DNA of 64,000 bases, from contig JASAND010019824.1 of NCBI GenBank assembly GCA_030248195.1, positions 17,084 to 81,083 on the forward strand. Reading direction: 5' to 3'. The notes below the pieces were generated by a model that was given only the letters and a program-made list of their open reading frames with translations, ran no database searches and was not told the DNA's origin. The translations under genes were made by a program, and so were the position numbers. Numbering within the stretch: the stretch's first letter is position 1; each line of letters starts with the position of its first letter. This DNA is from Trissonchulus latispiculum. Its lineage: Eukaryota > Nematoda > Enoplea > Enoplida > Ironidae. Below, one piece after another: positions 23,023 to 35,029 of the stretch.

Positions 23023-25394
23023 CAGAGTCGGACGCGGTCGCGGGTATCCGCGGGTACCCGCGGGCGGTCGCGGTCGTGGTCAAATTTTCTTGACCGCAAT
23101 GACCGCAAATTTCTATCAAATCGTGGTAATTTAAGCCAATCTGTAGTAAAAATTCCCAACTTTTTCAAATTTTTCCTTTATTTTCCGCGTTGGACGAATT
23201 ATCAGCTTCACAATTTGCTGTTTATTTTGTTTTATTTTGGTAGAACATTTTGGGTGGTTGGACAGGCAGCATAAACTGTCAGTCCTTACTGTAGTTTCGG
23301 GTTTTAAATTTGTTTAACACCTTTTTGTCTAATTTCAGTTTTGTAAATTTCTTGCTTTTATGCCGGTTTCTGTTCGTTTCCATGTGCTATCAACAAAATA
23401 CAAAAGATTTTAAATTTCGAGTTTATGCACTCCGCGACCACTATCAAATCCTTTCTGACATTTTTCTTCAAGTGACAGTTGACAGGAACGTTAATTAGTA
23501 CCTCTTCGTGATAATCAAAAAGCACGAATTTCACTACTCGTACACTAGATGCCAAAATGGAAGGTTTTTGTGTTGGCTAACTAGGTTCCAATCAATTCAG
23601 TTCAATCAATACAGTACCGCTCGAAATTAAGTGCCCTTGAAGCCGGCTTCAGATTCATTTGAAGCTGTGTAAGCTTCATGAAGTTGAAGCTGACTCCGGC
23701 ATCAACAACTATATGTAATATTTTTATGCTTTCAAAATTTGATGCTGTACATTTTGGCTAGATTCGGCTCTTAAAACATTTGACAGACTGTTGCTTGTGA
23801 ATACTTTTTGCTTGCTGGCTTCAGCTGTTCAGATAGTCACTGTCATAGAAAGTATACTATACACGTATTCATTCACGCTGCTTTCTTTAGTCTGTAACAT
23901 TTTGGCAGTGTGCAAGACAGGCAGCTGGCCGTCTACGTAGCAACTTGCACTGGCTTTGAAAATTTGTGGCAAAGCTGCTCACAGTTCAAGTCAGAAAAAG
24001 CTAAAGCACAAAGAAAGATCAGCAGTAACTGCAAATACACTAAGGAGTTTACAACTAATTAATTGACGGATTTGATATGAATTAATTGTTGATCTAACTA
24101 CCGTACGCTTTGTTAACCATATATAATTACATGGATATGAATTAAAATTCATTTCAAATGGGTCTGAGCAAACTTTGAATCAGATAAATACTGTTTAACA
24201 GTTTCTCCTGGAAAGTTCAGCTGGAGTTAAAAAGTAACTAAAAGTTAGTTTGCTTAACCCAGCGGACAAATTACATTGAACAGTTTAACCTACCTGCAAG
24301 TAAAAACAATTCAGTTAATTAATTTTATCTAACTTTTTAACTTGCTTAGCGGAATTATTTAACAACATTGCATAACTATGTAGCCCTTTAACTAAAGTAA
24401 TGAGCAAAAATACTATTAAAATCCAAGTGCAGATGGATTAAACTGTTATTTGTGAAGTACTTCCGTGATAAGGCAAGAATTACAACCTGCAAAAATTATT
24501 GTGTTTATTTCCATTTGCAGTTACTGCTGATCTTTCTTTGTGCTTCAGCTTTTTCTGACTTCAACTGTGAGCTTCTTAGCTTTGCCACAAATTTTCAAAG
24601 CCAGTGCAAGTTGCTACGTAGACGGCCAGCTGCCTGTCTTGCACACCGCCAAAATGTTACAGACTAAAGAAGCAGCGTGAATGAATACGTGTATAGTATA
24701 CTTTCTATGACAGTGACTATCTGAACAGCTGAAGCCAGCAAGCAAAAAGTATTCACAAGCAACAGTCTGTCAAATGTTTTAAGAGCCGAATCTAGCCAAA
24801 ATGTACAGCATCAAATTTTGAAAGCCATAAAAAATATTACATATAGTTGTTGATGCCGGAGTCAGCTTCAACTTCATGAAGCTTACACAGCTTCAAATGA
24901 ATCTGAAGCCGGCTTCAAGGGCACTTAATTTCGAGCGGTACTGTATGTTCTGAAAGTTTCAATCAATGTCATAAGATTAGATGAAAATTAAAGGTTAAAA
25001 ATACTCGAAAGGAGGAAAACCAACGCTTCAAGCAGTGTTAATAGTATGCTGCCCCTGCCGTTCGGTTGGCAACCTCAACCCTAAAGTAGAACAGACACTC
25101 TGCACACAGAATTCCACTATCGAACACTCCAAATGCAGCAACAAAACCAAATTGTGTAATTTTCAATTACGCTGTCGAAAATTATATATCCACGCTGCAC
25201 CAGCCCTAAACGGAATACCGACGGCGGTGATGTGGCTGTAAAAACACTGTCAACACCTTAAAAATATGAGAAAGTGGATTTTTTGCATAGAATTAAAGGT
25301 TAATAACCAAACTTTTACGGTCACAAAGTTAGCGGGCTGCGGTCGCGGACGCGGGCGGTCGCGGTCGGAAAAAATGTGTCCATGTCCATCTCTG
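23023..25394. mobile_element. hAT-like element with CGGTCG arrays
   Basis: The left end is CAGAGTCGGACGCGGTCGCGG at 23023 onward; the right end is the complement of CAGAGATGGACATGG at 25394. The flanks GTTCTACA (23015-23022) and GTTCCACA (25395-25402) form an 8-bp TSD with one change. GC-rich arrays of CGGTCG/CGGGTA-type 6-mers lie just inside both ends. A Tc1/mariner-like element occupies 23612-24943. No transposase domain is recognisable in the remaining sequence. A solitary CGGTCGCGGGGC fragment at about 27000-27045 may be a remnant of the same family. Confidence 0.75.
23612..24943. mobile_element. Tc1/mariner-like element with long inverted arms
   Basis: The ends are CAGTACCGCTCGAAATTAAG and its exact complement, each flanked by the dinucleotide TA (23610-23611 and 24944-24945). 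CAGTACC ends with a TA target site are characteristic of the Tc1/mariner superfamily. Inverted arms of about 430 bp are nearly identical (for example 23640-24040 against 24515-24915). The centre of about 480 bp contains no transposase, so this is a long-arm non-autonomous copy. Confidence 0.88.
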
Positions 25395-25402
25395 GTTCCA
25401 CA

Positions 25403-27129
25403 ACCCCCTTCTTACCTGCTCTACCAACTGAGCTACTCACTATTTCATTTTCCTTCCTTGAATGCCCAGTCATGTTCCAAATTCATCAAACAAGTTTAGG
25501 AAACAGTTTAAGGGAATTAATAAAATTAAGAAAACAAGTTAGGAGAAATGCGTGGATCCTGTTTGGAATTGGTGAAAAACTGAAAGACTGGAAGTATTAT
25601 TCATTGGTTGGTCTGGTGCTCCGGAGTTCAGAGTATCGAAAGCAAGAAAACGGTGAAATGCCAAGATTCAAATTTAGGATACTTTTCACATCACTCTTTT
25701 TGGTATATTATACGGATCAATTTAAATCATGTTCATCTTGAAGTGTCTGCTTACACCTTTGTCTCCGTTTTTGTTTCTAGCAAAATCGACCTAAGTTCTT
25801 GACTGTCTTATGATCAAATTGAGCTTGTGCTATACATCCATCATATACCGGTACCTGTACCCTATTCGACATTAAAATAGCGAAAAGTTCATTTTCTTCC
25901 CCTCTACATACCTGGGCCACTTTTCCTGTTGTACTCTTTGACTCTGAAAAATGTTGCTGTCCTCAAGTGTTACCTGTCATCAGTGTATGTGCTAATCAAC
26001 TGTCTTTTGATCTATACCGCCCCTACTTAAGTTGTTTGCGACCTCCTGGAAGGTATATAGCAACTTTCGGCTGACTCTCTCTCTCTTTCTCTCCTGCCAT
26101 GTTTCTGGGGTTTTCTGGGCCTCCGTCAGCGGGTGATAAATGTGGGCTTCTCTGATCTAACTCTTTTCATGAGACTCTATACTCCAACCGTTTCTGCCCG
26201 ATCCCAAACCATTTGTCAATTCTGGTTAATTTATTGAACCGAAATTATTTATTTAAACTTTCAGCTATATACCCCCTCCATCCTTACCTCCTCTTACCCC
26301 TATACTTCGGGCCCTGAGCCTGGCCTGAAACCACATGACTTTGTTTTATAGCCGGTTGTGTTGCATAGTTTAGCTAATTGGCATGTGCCTATATGTACGA
26401 GATCTGCTTAGTAGCTATCATCCATTAACCTTCGCAGCCAAGTCGGATAATCCGGTTTCTCTGCTAGCGAAGGGAAAAATCATTTTTCAATCCTGTAGAC
26501 TTGGAAAAAGCTATCTATGTTCCGATCTTGTTTGCTGAGATAAAAATTAATCACTAACCTTAATGTAGTCTCCCCAGGGATTCAGGACCATGAAAAAATA
26601 TGGGTTTTACCTTCTACTGGATTTCTTTTTGTGTATTCAGCTTTTTCACTACCTGTGTGCTATTTATTTTTTGCAGATTTTTTTAGTCTCCATAGAGAAA
26701 TACAACATACCCCCTAGGTCTACCCTTAAATAGCAGGATAAGCTAGGGAAGAGATAATTGGATGTCTTGCGCTTCCCCTCAGACCTAGCTTATTTTTATT
26801 TTTTAGCCGAATAACTTTGGAAAATTTATATGGGTGCATCATACTCAAAAATTTTATAATATATAAATTACAAATTACAAATTAAAATGTTTGTATATAG
26901 GTATATAAAAATCAATGGGGAGAAAATTTTATTCACAATTTTGCTAAGATGCAGCCAGTAGCCGCTTGCATGCATCAGCATCGTTGTGGCAGATGTAATA
27001 CCTGTTGTATGTGGACGCGGCACTGGGGTTGGGCGGTCGCGGGGCAAATCACGTCTATGTAATAAAAGATATATAGTACTAACAAGAAGAACCGATTTCA
27101 CAACTGATTTACTCGGGATTAAAAAAGAA
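25403..27129. other. Intergenic sequence, nothing recognised
   Basis: Open frames at 25376-25741 and others have no conserved motif. A small GC-rich fragment near 27000-27045 resembles the CGGTCG arrays of the element to the left. No gene is supported. Confidence 0.45.
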
Positions 27130-27350
27130 CTTATATACTTACTGGGGTTTTCGGAGGGACTGAGACTAATCTGAAATCCGTTTTTCGGTTCAGCTTTTCG
27201 TTAGCTCAGCTAAGTTTACACTCTTAAGCATTAAACTTTAGCTCGTATTAAGCTAACGAATAGCTGAATCGAAAAAGGAATTTGAGATGTTTTTGCAAGT
27301 TTTCAGCACAAAGTTGACGAAGGGGACGAAAAAATTTTTGATCCCCTTAG
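27130..27350. mobile_element. Core-only remnant of the GGGTCT fold-back family
   Basis: It contains the family's core hairpin: AATCTGAAATCCGTTTTTCGG then CAGCTTTTCGTTAGCTCAG, answered by GAGCTAACGAATAGCTGAATCG. Outer arms are missing or too diverged to read on the left. The TTAA element that follows begins about 20 bp beyond the recognisable part. Confidence 0.6.
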
Positions 27351-27369
27351 CACGCCTTTACCAACTTAA

Positions 27370-28761
27370 GGGGGGGGCTACGAATTTCACTAAAAGTTCG
27401 ATGTTGGAAAAGCTAGCTAGTCTTTTGCCACATAATAGTATTAGGTTAAGTGTAAAATAGTTTAAAGTTTGAAAGAATTCCATACAGCGTAGCGTCCTGT
27501 GGAGCCATCAGAAGTTGGTGTTATCGGTCCAAAGCTCGACATGACACGTACACAAACTTCGCCTCGCCCTGATCCCTATGTGCAAGGCACAGTACCCAAA
27601 TTTTCAGGAATTAGTTCTGACATATAGTGCTTTGATATCGTGTAAAATAATCTCTAGACCATTGCCTACTTTTCTGTGCGATACGATCAAAATGCGAAAA
27701 ATTGGGTGTTGTAGGTCTATACGGGTGGAGGTTAACTAACTTCTAATGAGCTGTGGTTTACCAAATGAGCCAAACTTTGCGGCAATTAATACTCCAAGTA
27801 TCTGTCTTAACTTTGGTATAAATAACGTGATTTCGTTAATCCCTGTGTTCGCAGTGCTGAATTATATTATCGATATTGTCGCTGTTATTTGGCGCCATTT
27901 CGAAGATGTGAGTCAATTACTAAAAAGTACTGTGGCAGAATCGGCTGAAACTTTGCACATTATAGGCCAGTGAGTGCACCAAGATGTGCCGAAAGCTATG
28001 TCACTAAACCTCGCTCCAATGTTTATAAATGCTAGATTGATTTCTCGAAGTATGGATGGTGATCGCTCCAAAAAGCTCTAAGACAGTTGTAAGCACATAC
28101 TGAACGGAGGAAGCGTTATATCAAAAAACGGATTTCATATTCGGATTCAGCAGGTCAAATAACCCCTATAACCACCTTTTCGGCAAAATCGGAGGCAAAA
28201 AATTTTTTGACCCCATTTTTACTGCGCTTAGCTAGCTTTTCAGGCCTAAAAATAAGGGTTATTTCTTAACGAAAAGTTGGCTAGCACACTAACCAGAAAA
28301 CCAAAGCCCTTGAAACTCACAGACAGTATGCCCCTATTAGAGCCTAAAGTGGTAAAAAGCTGGGGTAGGCTAGGGGCTGCCAATTTTATTAGATCGAAAA
28401 CGGCGCACGGTCACCTCGCAACTTTTTGCAAAATTTCAAACTTTGAGCTGTTATAACTAAAGAAGGAAGCAACGCTCGAAAGCCGGAATACTTTTAATAT
28501 TTAGCACTAGTAACAGTTAACATTTGTGGCAAAAAGTTTCAGGATTGGTCAAACCGTTAATCCACCAGAATTCAGAAAAGCTTTTTCAAAAAACCCAGTT
28601 TTCGCACCAAAATTTCTACTTTGGCGTAGTGCCAGAATCGATATGTGTTCGATATAATAATGCCCACTACGGACTATTTAACCTTGATATGTTAGCTAAT
28701 CATATGCCAAAAGGCAGGTCTCTCTGAAGAAGTTGTGCAAAACCGTTCGTAGCCCCCCCCC
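27370..28761. mobile_element. TTAA-flanked element with G-run termini
   Basis: The ends read TTAA-GGGGGGGGCTACGAA (TTAA at 27366-27369) and TTCGTAGCCCCCCCCC-TTAA (TTAA at 28762-28765). A TTAA target duplication is the hallmark of piggyBac-type transposition, though the G-run terminus is not a standard piggyBac end. Sequence near 28115-28230 resembles the right arm of the GGGTCT fold-back family. Frames at 27746-27973 and 28524-28727 have no transposase motif. Confidence 0.65.
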
Positions 28762-28765
28762 TTAA

Positions 28766-29513
28766 TATTTTAAAAATTTTATATTTTTGAATTCGTCAGC
28801 TTCCAGTGTGAATGCATACGTACTAAACGTGTAACGTTATATATTTTTCAAAAAATCAAAAGATAGGGCTGGGGGAAAGGAAAACTGAAGGTATTAAACT
28901 ATTTTTAATTCTGAACAGTTATATATATATATATATATTATATATACGAATATATAAGTTTACTGTAATTGTATTTTGGCATATTTGTCCCAGAATTTAA
29001 GAAATATGTAACCTAGAATTGGAGCAGTGCGCAAAAATGGTCACTTCTTTGCTGAAAAGTTTCCATCAACTGGACGGACACGTCCTTCCCTGCAAAATTT
29101 TGTTGTTTACGAGAGAAAATGGAATAATTTGGTGGAAATTGTCCTACTTTTTCAGTTGCGATTTGGAATGTTTTAGTCTGTTGTTGACGTTTCTTTTCTC
29201 AGATTTGTGTAGCAGTCTGTCTCTCTCTTTACACTAGCGCACCCATTTTTACGTAGATTTATCCCATAGGTGTATGTCATATGTGAAATGCATTTAGGCC
29301 GAAGAAGCCTGGCAGTTGTGTCTTGGGTTTCAGCTGTTTTTTATTCCGTCCAAATTTTTTCTGGTTTTTCTCGATTGACAAATTTTTTAATCTAACGGTA
29401 ATATGATCTGATGCTTTCTTCTAGTGTTTATGCGCGTAGTTGAAAATGTGTGAAACATCACAGCAAAGATATTGCCGATTTCCATTTTGTTTTGTATAGA
29501 GTGCTTTCTGTTT
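28766..29513. other. Intergenic sequence, nothing recognised
   Basis: It contains a (TA)n tract at about 28920-28939 and a 72-residue frame at 29019-29237 without a recognised family. Confidence 0.45.
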
Positions 29514-29521
29514 CATGAATG

Positions 29522-30111
29522 GGGTCTTATCTCGATTACCCCCCCACCACTCAAAATTCGTAAAACTTGACCAAATGAGCTAAAATTTGGTGTGGGGATG
29601 TTTTCGACTACGCTGAATTCAAATATTGCAAAATTTTTCGATTTCGCGAAATTTCATTTTTTTTATTTCTAAGGGGGACCAAGGGAAACGGAAAAATTTT
29701 TTGTCTTCGATATTGCTAAAAAGATGTATATAGGGTTTTCGGGGTCGTAGAACACGAATCCGAAGTTCGTTTTTCGATTCAGCGTTTCGTTAGCTCAGTA
29801 TATATAAGCTTACATCTTAAGCTTAAATCTTTAGCTTATACTGAGTTAACGAAAAGTTGAATCGAAAAACGGACTTCAGATTCGTGTTCTACGACCCCGA
29901 AAACCCCTATATACTTCTTTTCGGCAAAATCGAAGAGAAAAAATTTTTCGATTTCCCTTGGTCCCCCCTTAGAAATCGAAAAATCGAATTTCGCAAACCG
30001 AAAAATGTAACAATATTTGAACTCAGTGTAGTCGAAAAGTACCCATACCAAATTTTAGCTCATTTGGTCAAGTTTTATGGATTTTGAGTGGTGAATAATC
30101 GAGATAGACCC
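29522..30111. mobile_element. Full-length GGGTCT fold-back element, copy 1
   Basis: It starts GGGTCTTATCTCGATTA and ends with a near complement, with the 8-bp TSD CATGAATG at 29514-29521 and 30112-30119. The whole 590 bp folds back on itself about a centre near 29815. Arm phrases include TGAGCTAAAATTTGG, the GGACCAAGGGAAACCG block and ATATAGGGTTTTCGGGGTCG; the core is GTTCGTTTTTCGATTCAGCG with its complement. There is no coding capacity beyond short overlapping frames. Confidence 0.9.
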
Positions 30112-30119
30112 CATGAATG

Positions 30120-31075
30120 TACTTCAGCATATTCCATCACATTTCGATCTACATGTGTGTGCGTCTATATACGTGAGTATGTGCTCTGTCACAGTTATAT
30201 AATTTACATTATCCTACTAATCCCGGATCCAGTCATATCACAAACCGTTCGTTTCGGTTTCTTGTTTGTATGCTTGTTTATCTCCAGAACGTAGTCTTTG
30301 TTTACCTCTCTGATAGATTGGTTGTTGTTAGTTAGTGCTCAGGTATCCAAAACTGATACGTAGGCAGGTAAGTAACCCAAGGAAAGTAGTGAGTGGACTT
30401 TAGTTGATATTTCGAATTTATTCAGGACGTTCACCTTTAAGCCAGCTGCCCCCTCCCTCATACACTTAGCATTAAGCTAAATTTGGAGCTTTGCATTACC
30501 ATCTACACAGCCTGTATCTGCATTATGTATGTGTTAGCCCCCTTTCAAGGTAAAACTGAAAATAGTCAATATCTGCTTATTGTGGTCCGGTGCGGTCCGA
30601 AATGGAAGCTTACGTTATGTCTGTGTGTGTGTGTATGTTAGGTTTGGTTTGTGTGTGTGTGTGTTAGGTTTGGTTTGTGTCCTTCCTAATGTGTGGTCAG
30701 CTTTTGAGTCGTTGGATTGTTTGCTGGAAACAGACGCGGAGAGAGGAGAAAGAGAAAGAGAAAGAGAGAATTGAAGAGAAAATGCTGGAAAGAGTGTCAG
30801 GTTGTGTTTGTTGTCTCCTGCCTGCCGCCTGAGTGGACACTGGGGGACTAGCACGGACCCCCGGGCACATATAGTTGTGTACGTATATACGTAATGTTAA
30901 TCTTACCACGCGTCACCTCGCCCACCCCCGTTTCGGCCACTTTAGGCCGGTTTCCGCTTCAGTTATGTTTGAAACACTTCTAGGCCCCCTGTTTTGTGCT
31001 TTTCTGTGCTTTTGTGCTGTCGTATTTCTCTTGTTGATATATTACGTACGTAGGTTTAGGTTAGAGACATATATA
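30120..31075. other. Intergenic sequence with (GT)n and purine tracts
   Basis: It has two (GT)n-like blocks at about 30619-30664 and an AGAGAGGAG/AAAGAGAAAG purine block at about 30738-30782. Overlapping frames here are simple-sequence translation. No gene is supported. Confidence 0.5.
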
Positions 31076-31491
31076 CTGGGCTTTTGTGGGGGTGGGGAGA
31101 GTGGAGGGGGAGCCCCCCCCCCACTAGTGGGGGGGACCCAAAAGTGGGGGGGGGGAATCTAAAGTGGTCTAAAATCGCTAAAAATGCAGTAAGAATAGCC
31201 TGTTTTCTACATATACTGCTATAACTATGCTTAAAACTGCTCAAAAATTGAGTTTGAGTACCAAAATAGACGATTTTTGACCAAAAAATTCCGGCGAAGC
31301 CGGAAAATTTTTGAAAAATTTGACCAAAAATCCTTAAAATTTGGCATTTTCTGGGCACCTTATAGTGAGTGGGGGGGAAGCCCAAAAAAGTGGGGGTGGG
31401 GCCGAGTGGGGGGGGGGGAGGGGTCGAGTGGGGGAGGAACCCAAAAAGTGGGGACCCCCCCCTCACCCCCCCCCCAGTAAAAAAGGCCCAG
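31076..31491. mobile_element. GC-homopolymer MITE with CTGGGC ends
   Basis: The left end CTGGGCTTTTGTGGGGG and the right end (complement of CTGGGCCTTTTTTACTGG) are inverted. Both subterminal regions are dominated by long G or C runs, with GGGACCCAAAAAGTGGGG phrases in opposite orientation. A CCGGCGAAGCCGG hairpin lies in the interior. The flanks are TA-rich, so a TSD cannot be called. Long frames on both strands are homopolymer artefacts. Confidence 0.65.
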
Positions 31492-31691
31492 ATATATTGT
31501 CTTCTTTTGGCTTTTGAAACGTTTTGAAAAATGCGAATTAACTGGATTATTTGTGTGTGATGCACGTCCTATATTAGAGATGACATTTGAAAAGGTATTG
31601 GTCGGCTCGGCTAGCGGTGTTCGCATTGGCAGATCTGACGAGTGACGATTGGCCTGTGAGATATGCCTTGTTTCAATTCCCATCTTAACCC

Positions 31692-32060
31692 CCCAGTACT
31701 TAATGGTTTTTAAAATTTGACGAACCGAACCAAAATTTGCTGTACGTATGTTTTTGACCGGGATGAGTTCAAATAAAGCAAATTTTTTATTTCGCCAAAC
31801 TAAATTCTTTGGACAGCTGCAGGGGTGTTTACGGGATAACTATATAAATGGGATTTTCTGGGATCACAAAAAGCGGACTTGATTCGTGTTCAGCGACCCA
31901 AGCAATCTCTTTGCATACAACTTATGAACAAGGTCAGAGACAAAAAATTTGTCGGTTCCCCTCCGTACCCCTTTGCGAAGCGAATCAAAAAAAGCTCGAC
32001 TTTGACGAAATCAAAAGCTGATCAGCCCAAAAGCATACATATTTACATATTCTGCGAGGT
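31692..32060. mobile_element. Decayed GGGTCT-family fold-back remnant
   Basis: Diverged phrases of the family are readable in order: CCCCCCAGTACTTAATGG, GAACCAAAATTTGCTG, GAGTTCAAATAAAGC, AAAAAGCGGACTTGATTCGTG and AATTTGTCGGTTCCCCTCC. Termini and TSD are gone. Confidence 0.5.
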
Positions 32061-32764
32061 ATAATAGTTAATCGAAATTTGACATTTTCGCTTTTCTGTA
32101 TCAATTAATTTATTGTTTTTTATGTCATCAATTCAGTTGAGTATATATCAGTTAGTTTCGAGACTGGGTGATCAAGACAAGGCCAGCGTTCTTTATTAGT
32201 AGATGCGTACGTACGTAATTTCTGTACCACTCTGTTACTATCCCTGCTTTAGTCGTACATACCTAAATTTTATTCTGTATCTGTAGTGCGAGATCTCAGC
32301 CTGAGTCGATACAGAGGTACACAGGCTACCAGATTATATACATCTAGCTTTGACTTTGACCTAAGCAGAAGCTTAAATATGTATATATACAATGAACTAG
32401 CTAAGCCTGCATTATGTATATATACTTTAAGTATATATATATAATATATATATATACTTACTAATAAACTGTATAACTAAGCTAGATAACTGTAACTGGT
32501 TAGAGATATTGAGTTGGAAGTTTGAATCAGTTGGCTTTACAGGAGGTTAAAAGTGATTCTTTCAGAATCAGACTTGACAATTCTGCTATAGGCTGACTAC
32601 TGCTAGTACAAACTGCTTATGAGATAATTGCAAGATCAGCAAGTCAATATTTTGCTTGCTTTTTAAATGTAAATGCATTGTCTTTTTGCAATCTTAGGCC
32701 TTTCAGTTGTCGCTCTGTTTACGTATATAATCTGGATGGATACCTGAATATATAGTCCGGGCCA

Positions 32765-32935
32765 CGGCCCGGAGACAAAAGATTTTTCGGTTTCCCTTAG
32801 TTCCCACCTTACTAATCGAAAATAATCCAATCTCGCAAAGTCGAAAAATGTTGCGATATTTAAGCTCAGTGTGGTTGAAAACATACCCATACCAAATTTT
32901 AGCTAATTTGGTCAAGTTTTAAGAATCGGGACCTG
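32765..32935. mobile_element. Solo right arm of the GGGTCT fold-back family
   Basis: The sequence matches the right-hand arm of copies at 29522 and 33181 (TTCGGTTTCCCTTAGTTCCC, CATACCCATACCAAATTTTAGC, TTGGTCAAGTTTTAAG). The core and left arm are absent. A tRNA T-arm-like sequence follows at about 32944-32962. Confidence 0.65.
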
Positions 32936-33180
32936 ACCTGACCTTGGTTCGAACCCAGGCAATTGCCGGTATGGATCATATCAAGGAAGGACCCCCAAAG
33001 CAAAAAATTGTTCAATTTCAACAGCAGACTGCTGACGACTGACACAACATTAGAACTTAAACAGTACATCGTTGGAAAGCTGACAACGTGCTCTTTCCAT
33101 GAGCCATTTTTCTGTCACTTGTCGCTATAAAATTTTGTTTTGAAAAATTTTCCGAAAATTGCCATTTTGGTTCAAACATG

Positions 33181-33793
33181 GGGTCTTATCTCGATTACCC
33201 CCCCCCCAGTACTCAAAATCCTTAAAACTTGACCAAATGAGCTAAAATTTGGTGTGGGTATATGTTTTCGACCACCCTGAGTTCAAATATCGCAAAATTT
33301 TTCGATTTCGCGAAATTCGAAACTTTTCGATTTCTAAGGGGGGGATCAAGGGAAACCGAAAAAATTTTTGTCTTCGATTTTGCTGAAAAGATGTATATAT
33401 ATATATATAGGGGTTTTCCGGGTCGTAGAACACGAATCTGAAGTCCGTTTTTCGATTCAGCTTTTCGTTCGCTCAGTATAAGCTAAAGATTTAAGCTTAA
33501 GGTGTAAGCTTTTACTGAGCGAACGAAAAGCTGAATCGAAAAACGGACTTCAGATTCGTGTTCTACGACCCGGAAAACCCCTATATACATCTTTTCAGCA
33601 AAATCTAAGACAAAAATTTTTTCGGTTTCCCTTGGCCCCCCCTTAGAAATCGAAAAATTTCGAATTTCGCGAAATCGAAAAATTTTGCGATATTTGAAGT
33701 CAGGGTGGTCGAAACCATACCCACACCAAATTTTAGCTCATTTGGTCGAGTTTTAAGGATTTTGAGTACTGGGGGGGTAATCGAGATAAGACC
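33181..33793. mobile_element. Full-length GGGTCT fold-back element, copy 2
   Basis: It starts GGGTCTTATCTCGATTA and ends with its exact complement. A perfect 8-bp TSD, CAAACATG, lies at 33173-33180 and 33794-33801. The arms are close to perfect reverse complements over the full 613 bp. The core phrase AATCTGAAGTCCGTTTTTCG is followed by CAGCTTTTCGTTCGCTCAG and the central hairpin of AAGCTTAAG-type sequence. This is the cleanest copy and a good reference for the family. Confidence 0.93.
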
Positions 33794-33801
33794 CCAAACA
33801 T

Positions 33802-35021
33802 GTATATGTATATATGTATTGTGTGATTATACGCAAACTTTCCTGACGGTATATATTCATTTTTTAAACATTCTGCCAGTTTACCGTTTTGATTTTGACA
33901 ATTTTTCAATGCTGGCTTCTGGTAATCTGTCTCACTTTGGAAACACTTTGATAGGTGCATACTATATTGTACAGTAACTGCAACTAACTAGACCTAACAT
34001 TACGTATATATCTAATTCACGAATGTATATATAGTTTTGTGAGGAAAAACTAGTTTCATCTATAACAACATATAAGGCGGCTAGAAATTGGAGATTGTAG
34101 TACAAAAATGGTCTTCTTTCGGACAGGGGTCATTTTCTACAGGATTTTCATCAGGGTCAAATAAACTGGTCACTCCATAATAAATAGGTACACAGATACG
34201 TACGTATGTAGTAAAGATTCCTTCTGTTTAATTTTTGCACAAAGACATTTTTCGACCTCTGCACTGTATTTATTTGAAGATTTTATGATTTCTATAGCCT
34301 ACGTGAGTATACGTTTGTGTGGACACACAACCATATAGGATATATATATATATTATATATATATATAATAAATGCGTGTATAATAAGTACGTGTGCATTT
34401 TTGAGAGTGGTATACACTTAATGAGGGCTGCACAGTGCGTATGGACGGATGGACATTAATATTTTGTGAAGGCCAAAGCTGAAGCGACTTGAGTGACCAC
34501 TGGTCCCCAATTTTCTCCCCTTTTTTCTGTCTCCATTTTGATCTAGCCCAAAGCCTTCACTCACAATATTATCAAAACATAACATTAATTTGTGTTTGGG
34601 CCCTATAAATATATTTCCTCCCATTCCATCCATAGTCGTCTAATTTTTAGTGCAGACGCACCTGCCTGCTTAGCCCTCCTCCATTTTCCTATCTATATTT
34701 TGGTGGACCCCAAAAGCTTGCTACTATTGGAAATTGTGTCCGCCTATATGTAAAATTTGGTTTGTCCCAACCAGAATTTTGTGTTCTATGTGTGCGTCGT
34801 GTCTGCAGAATTTGTTTACTATATTGACAATATTCGTTTGACGACCTACGTACCCTACGCCTGAGCTGTTTTTTCTTCTGGGATCTCTTTGCTACCGTGG
34901 ATGGATACAATGACAAGGTATATATATAATCGCCTGTTTAGATGTTTTTTCTTTACATTATTCACGGCTTGAAATAATCCCTGATATGAACGCATATTGC
35001 ATATATACGTAGATTAGGTAT
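33802..35021. other. Intergenic sequence, nothing recognised
   Basis: It contains a (TA)n tract near 34340-34369. Open frames lack motifs. No gene is supported. Confidence 0.5.
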
Positions 35022-35029
35022 GCAGATAT

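Noticed and set aside
31056..31565. 169-codon minus-strand open frame rich in proline and glycine
   Set aside because: It is the translation of C/G homopolymer runs in a MITE, with frames of similar length on the opposite strand.
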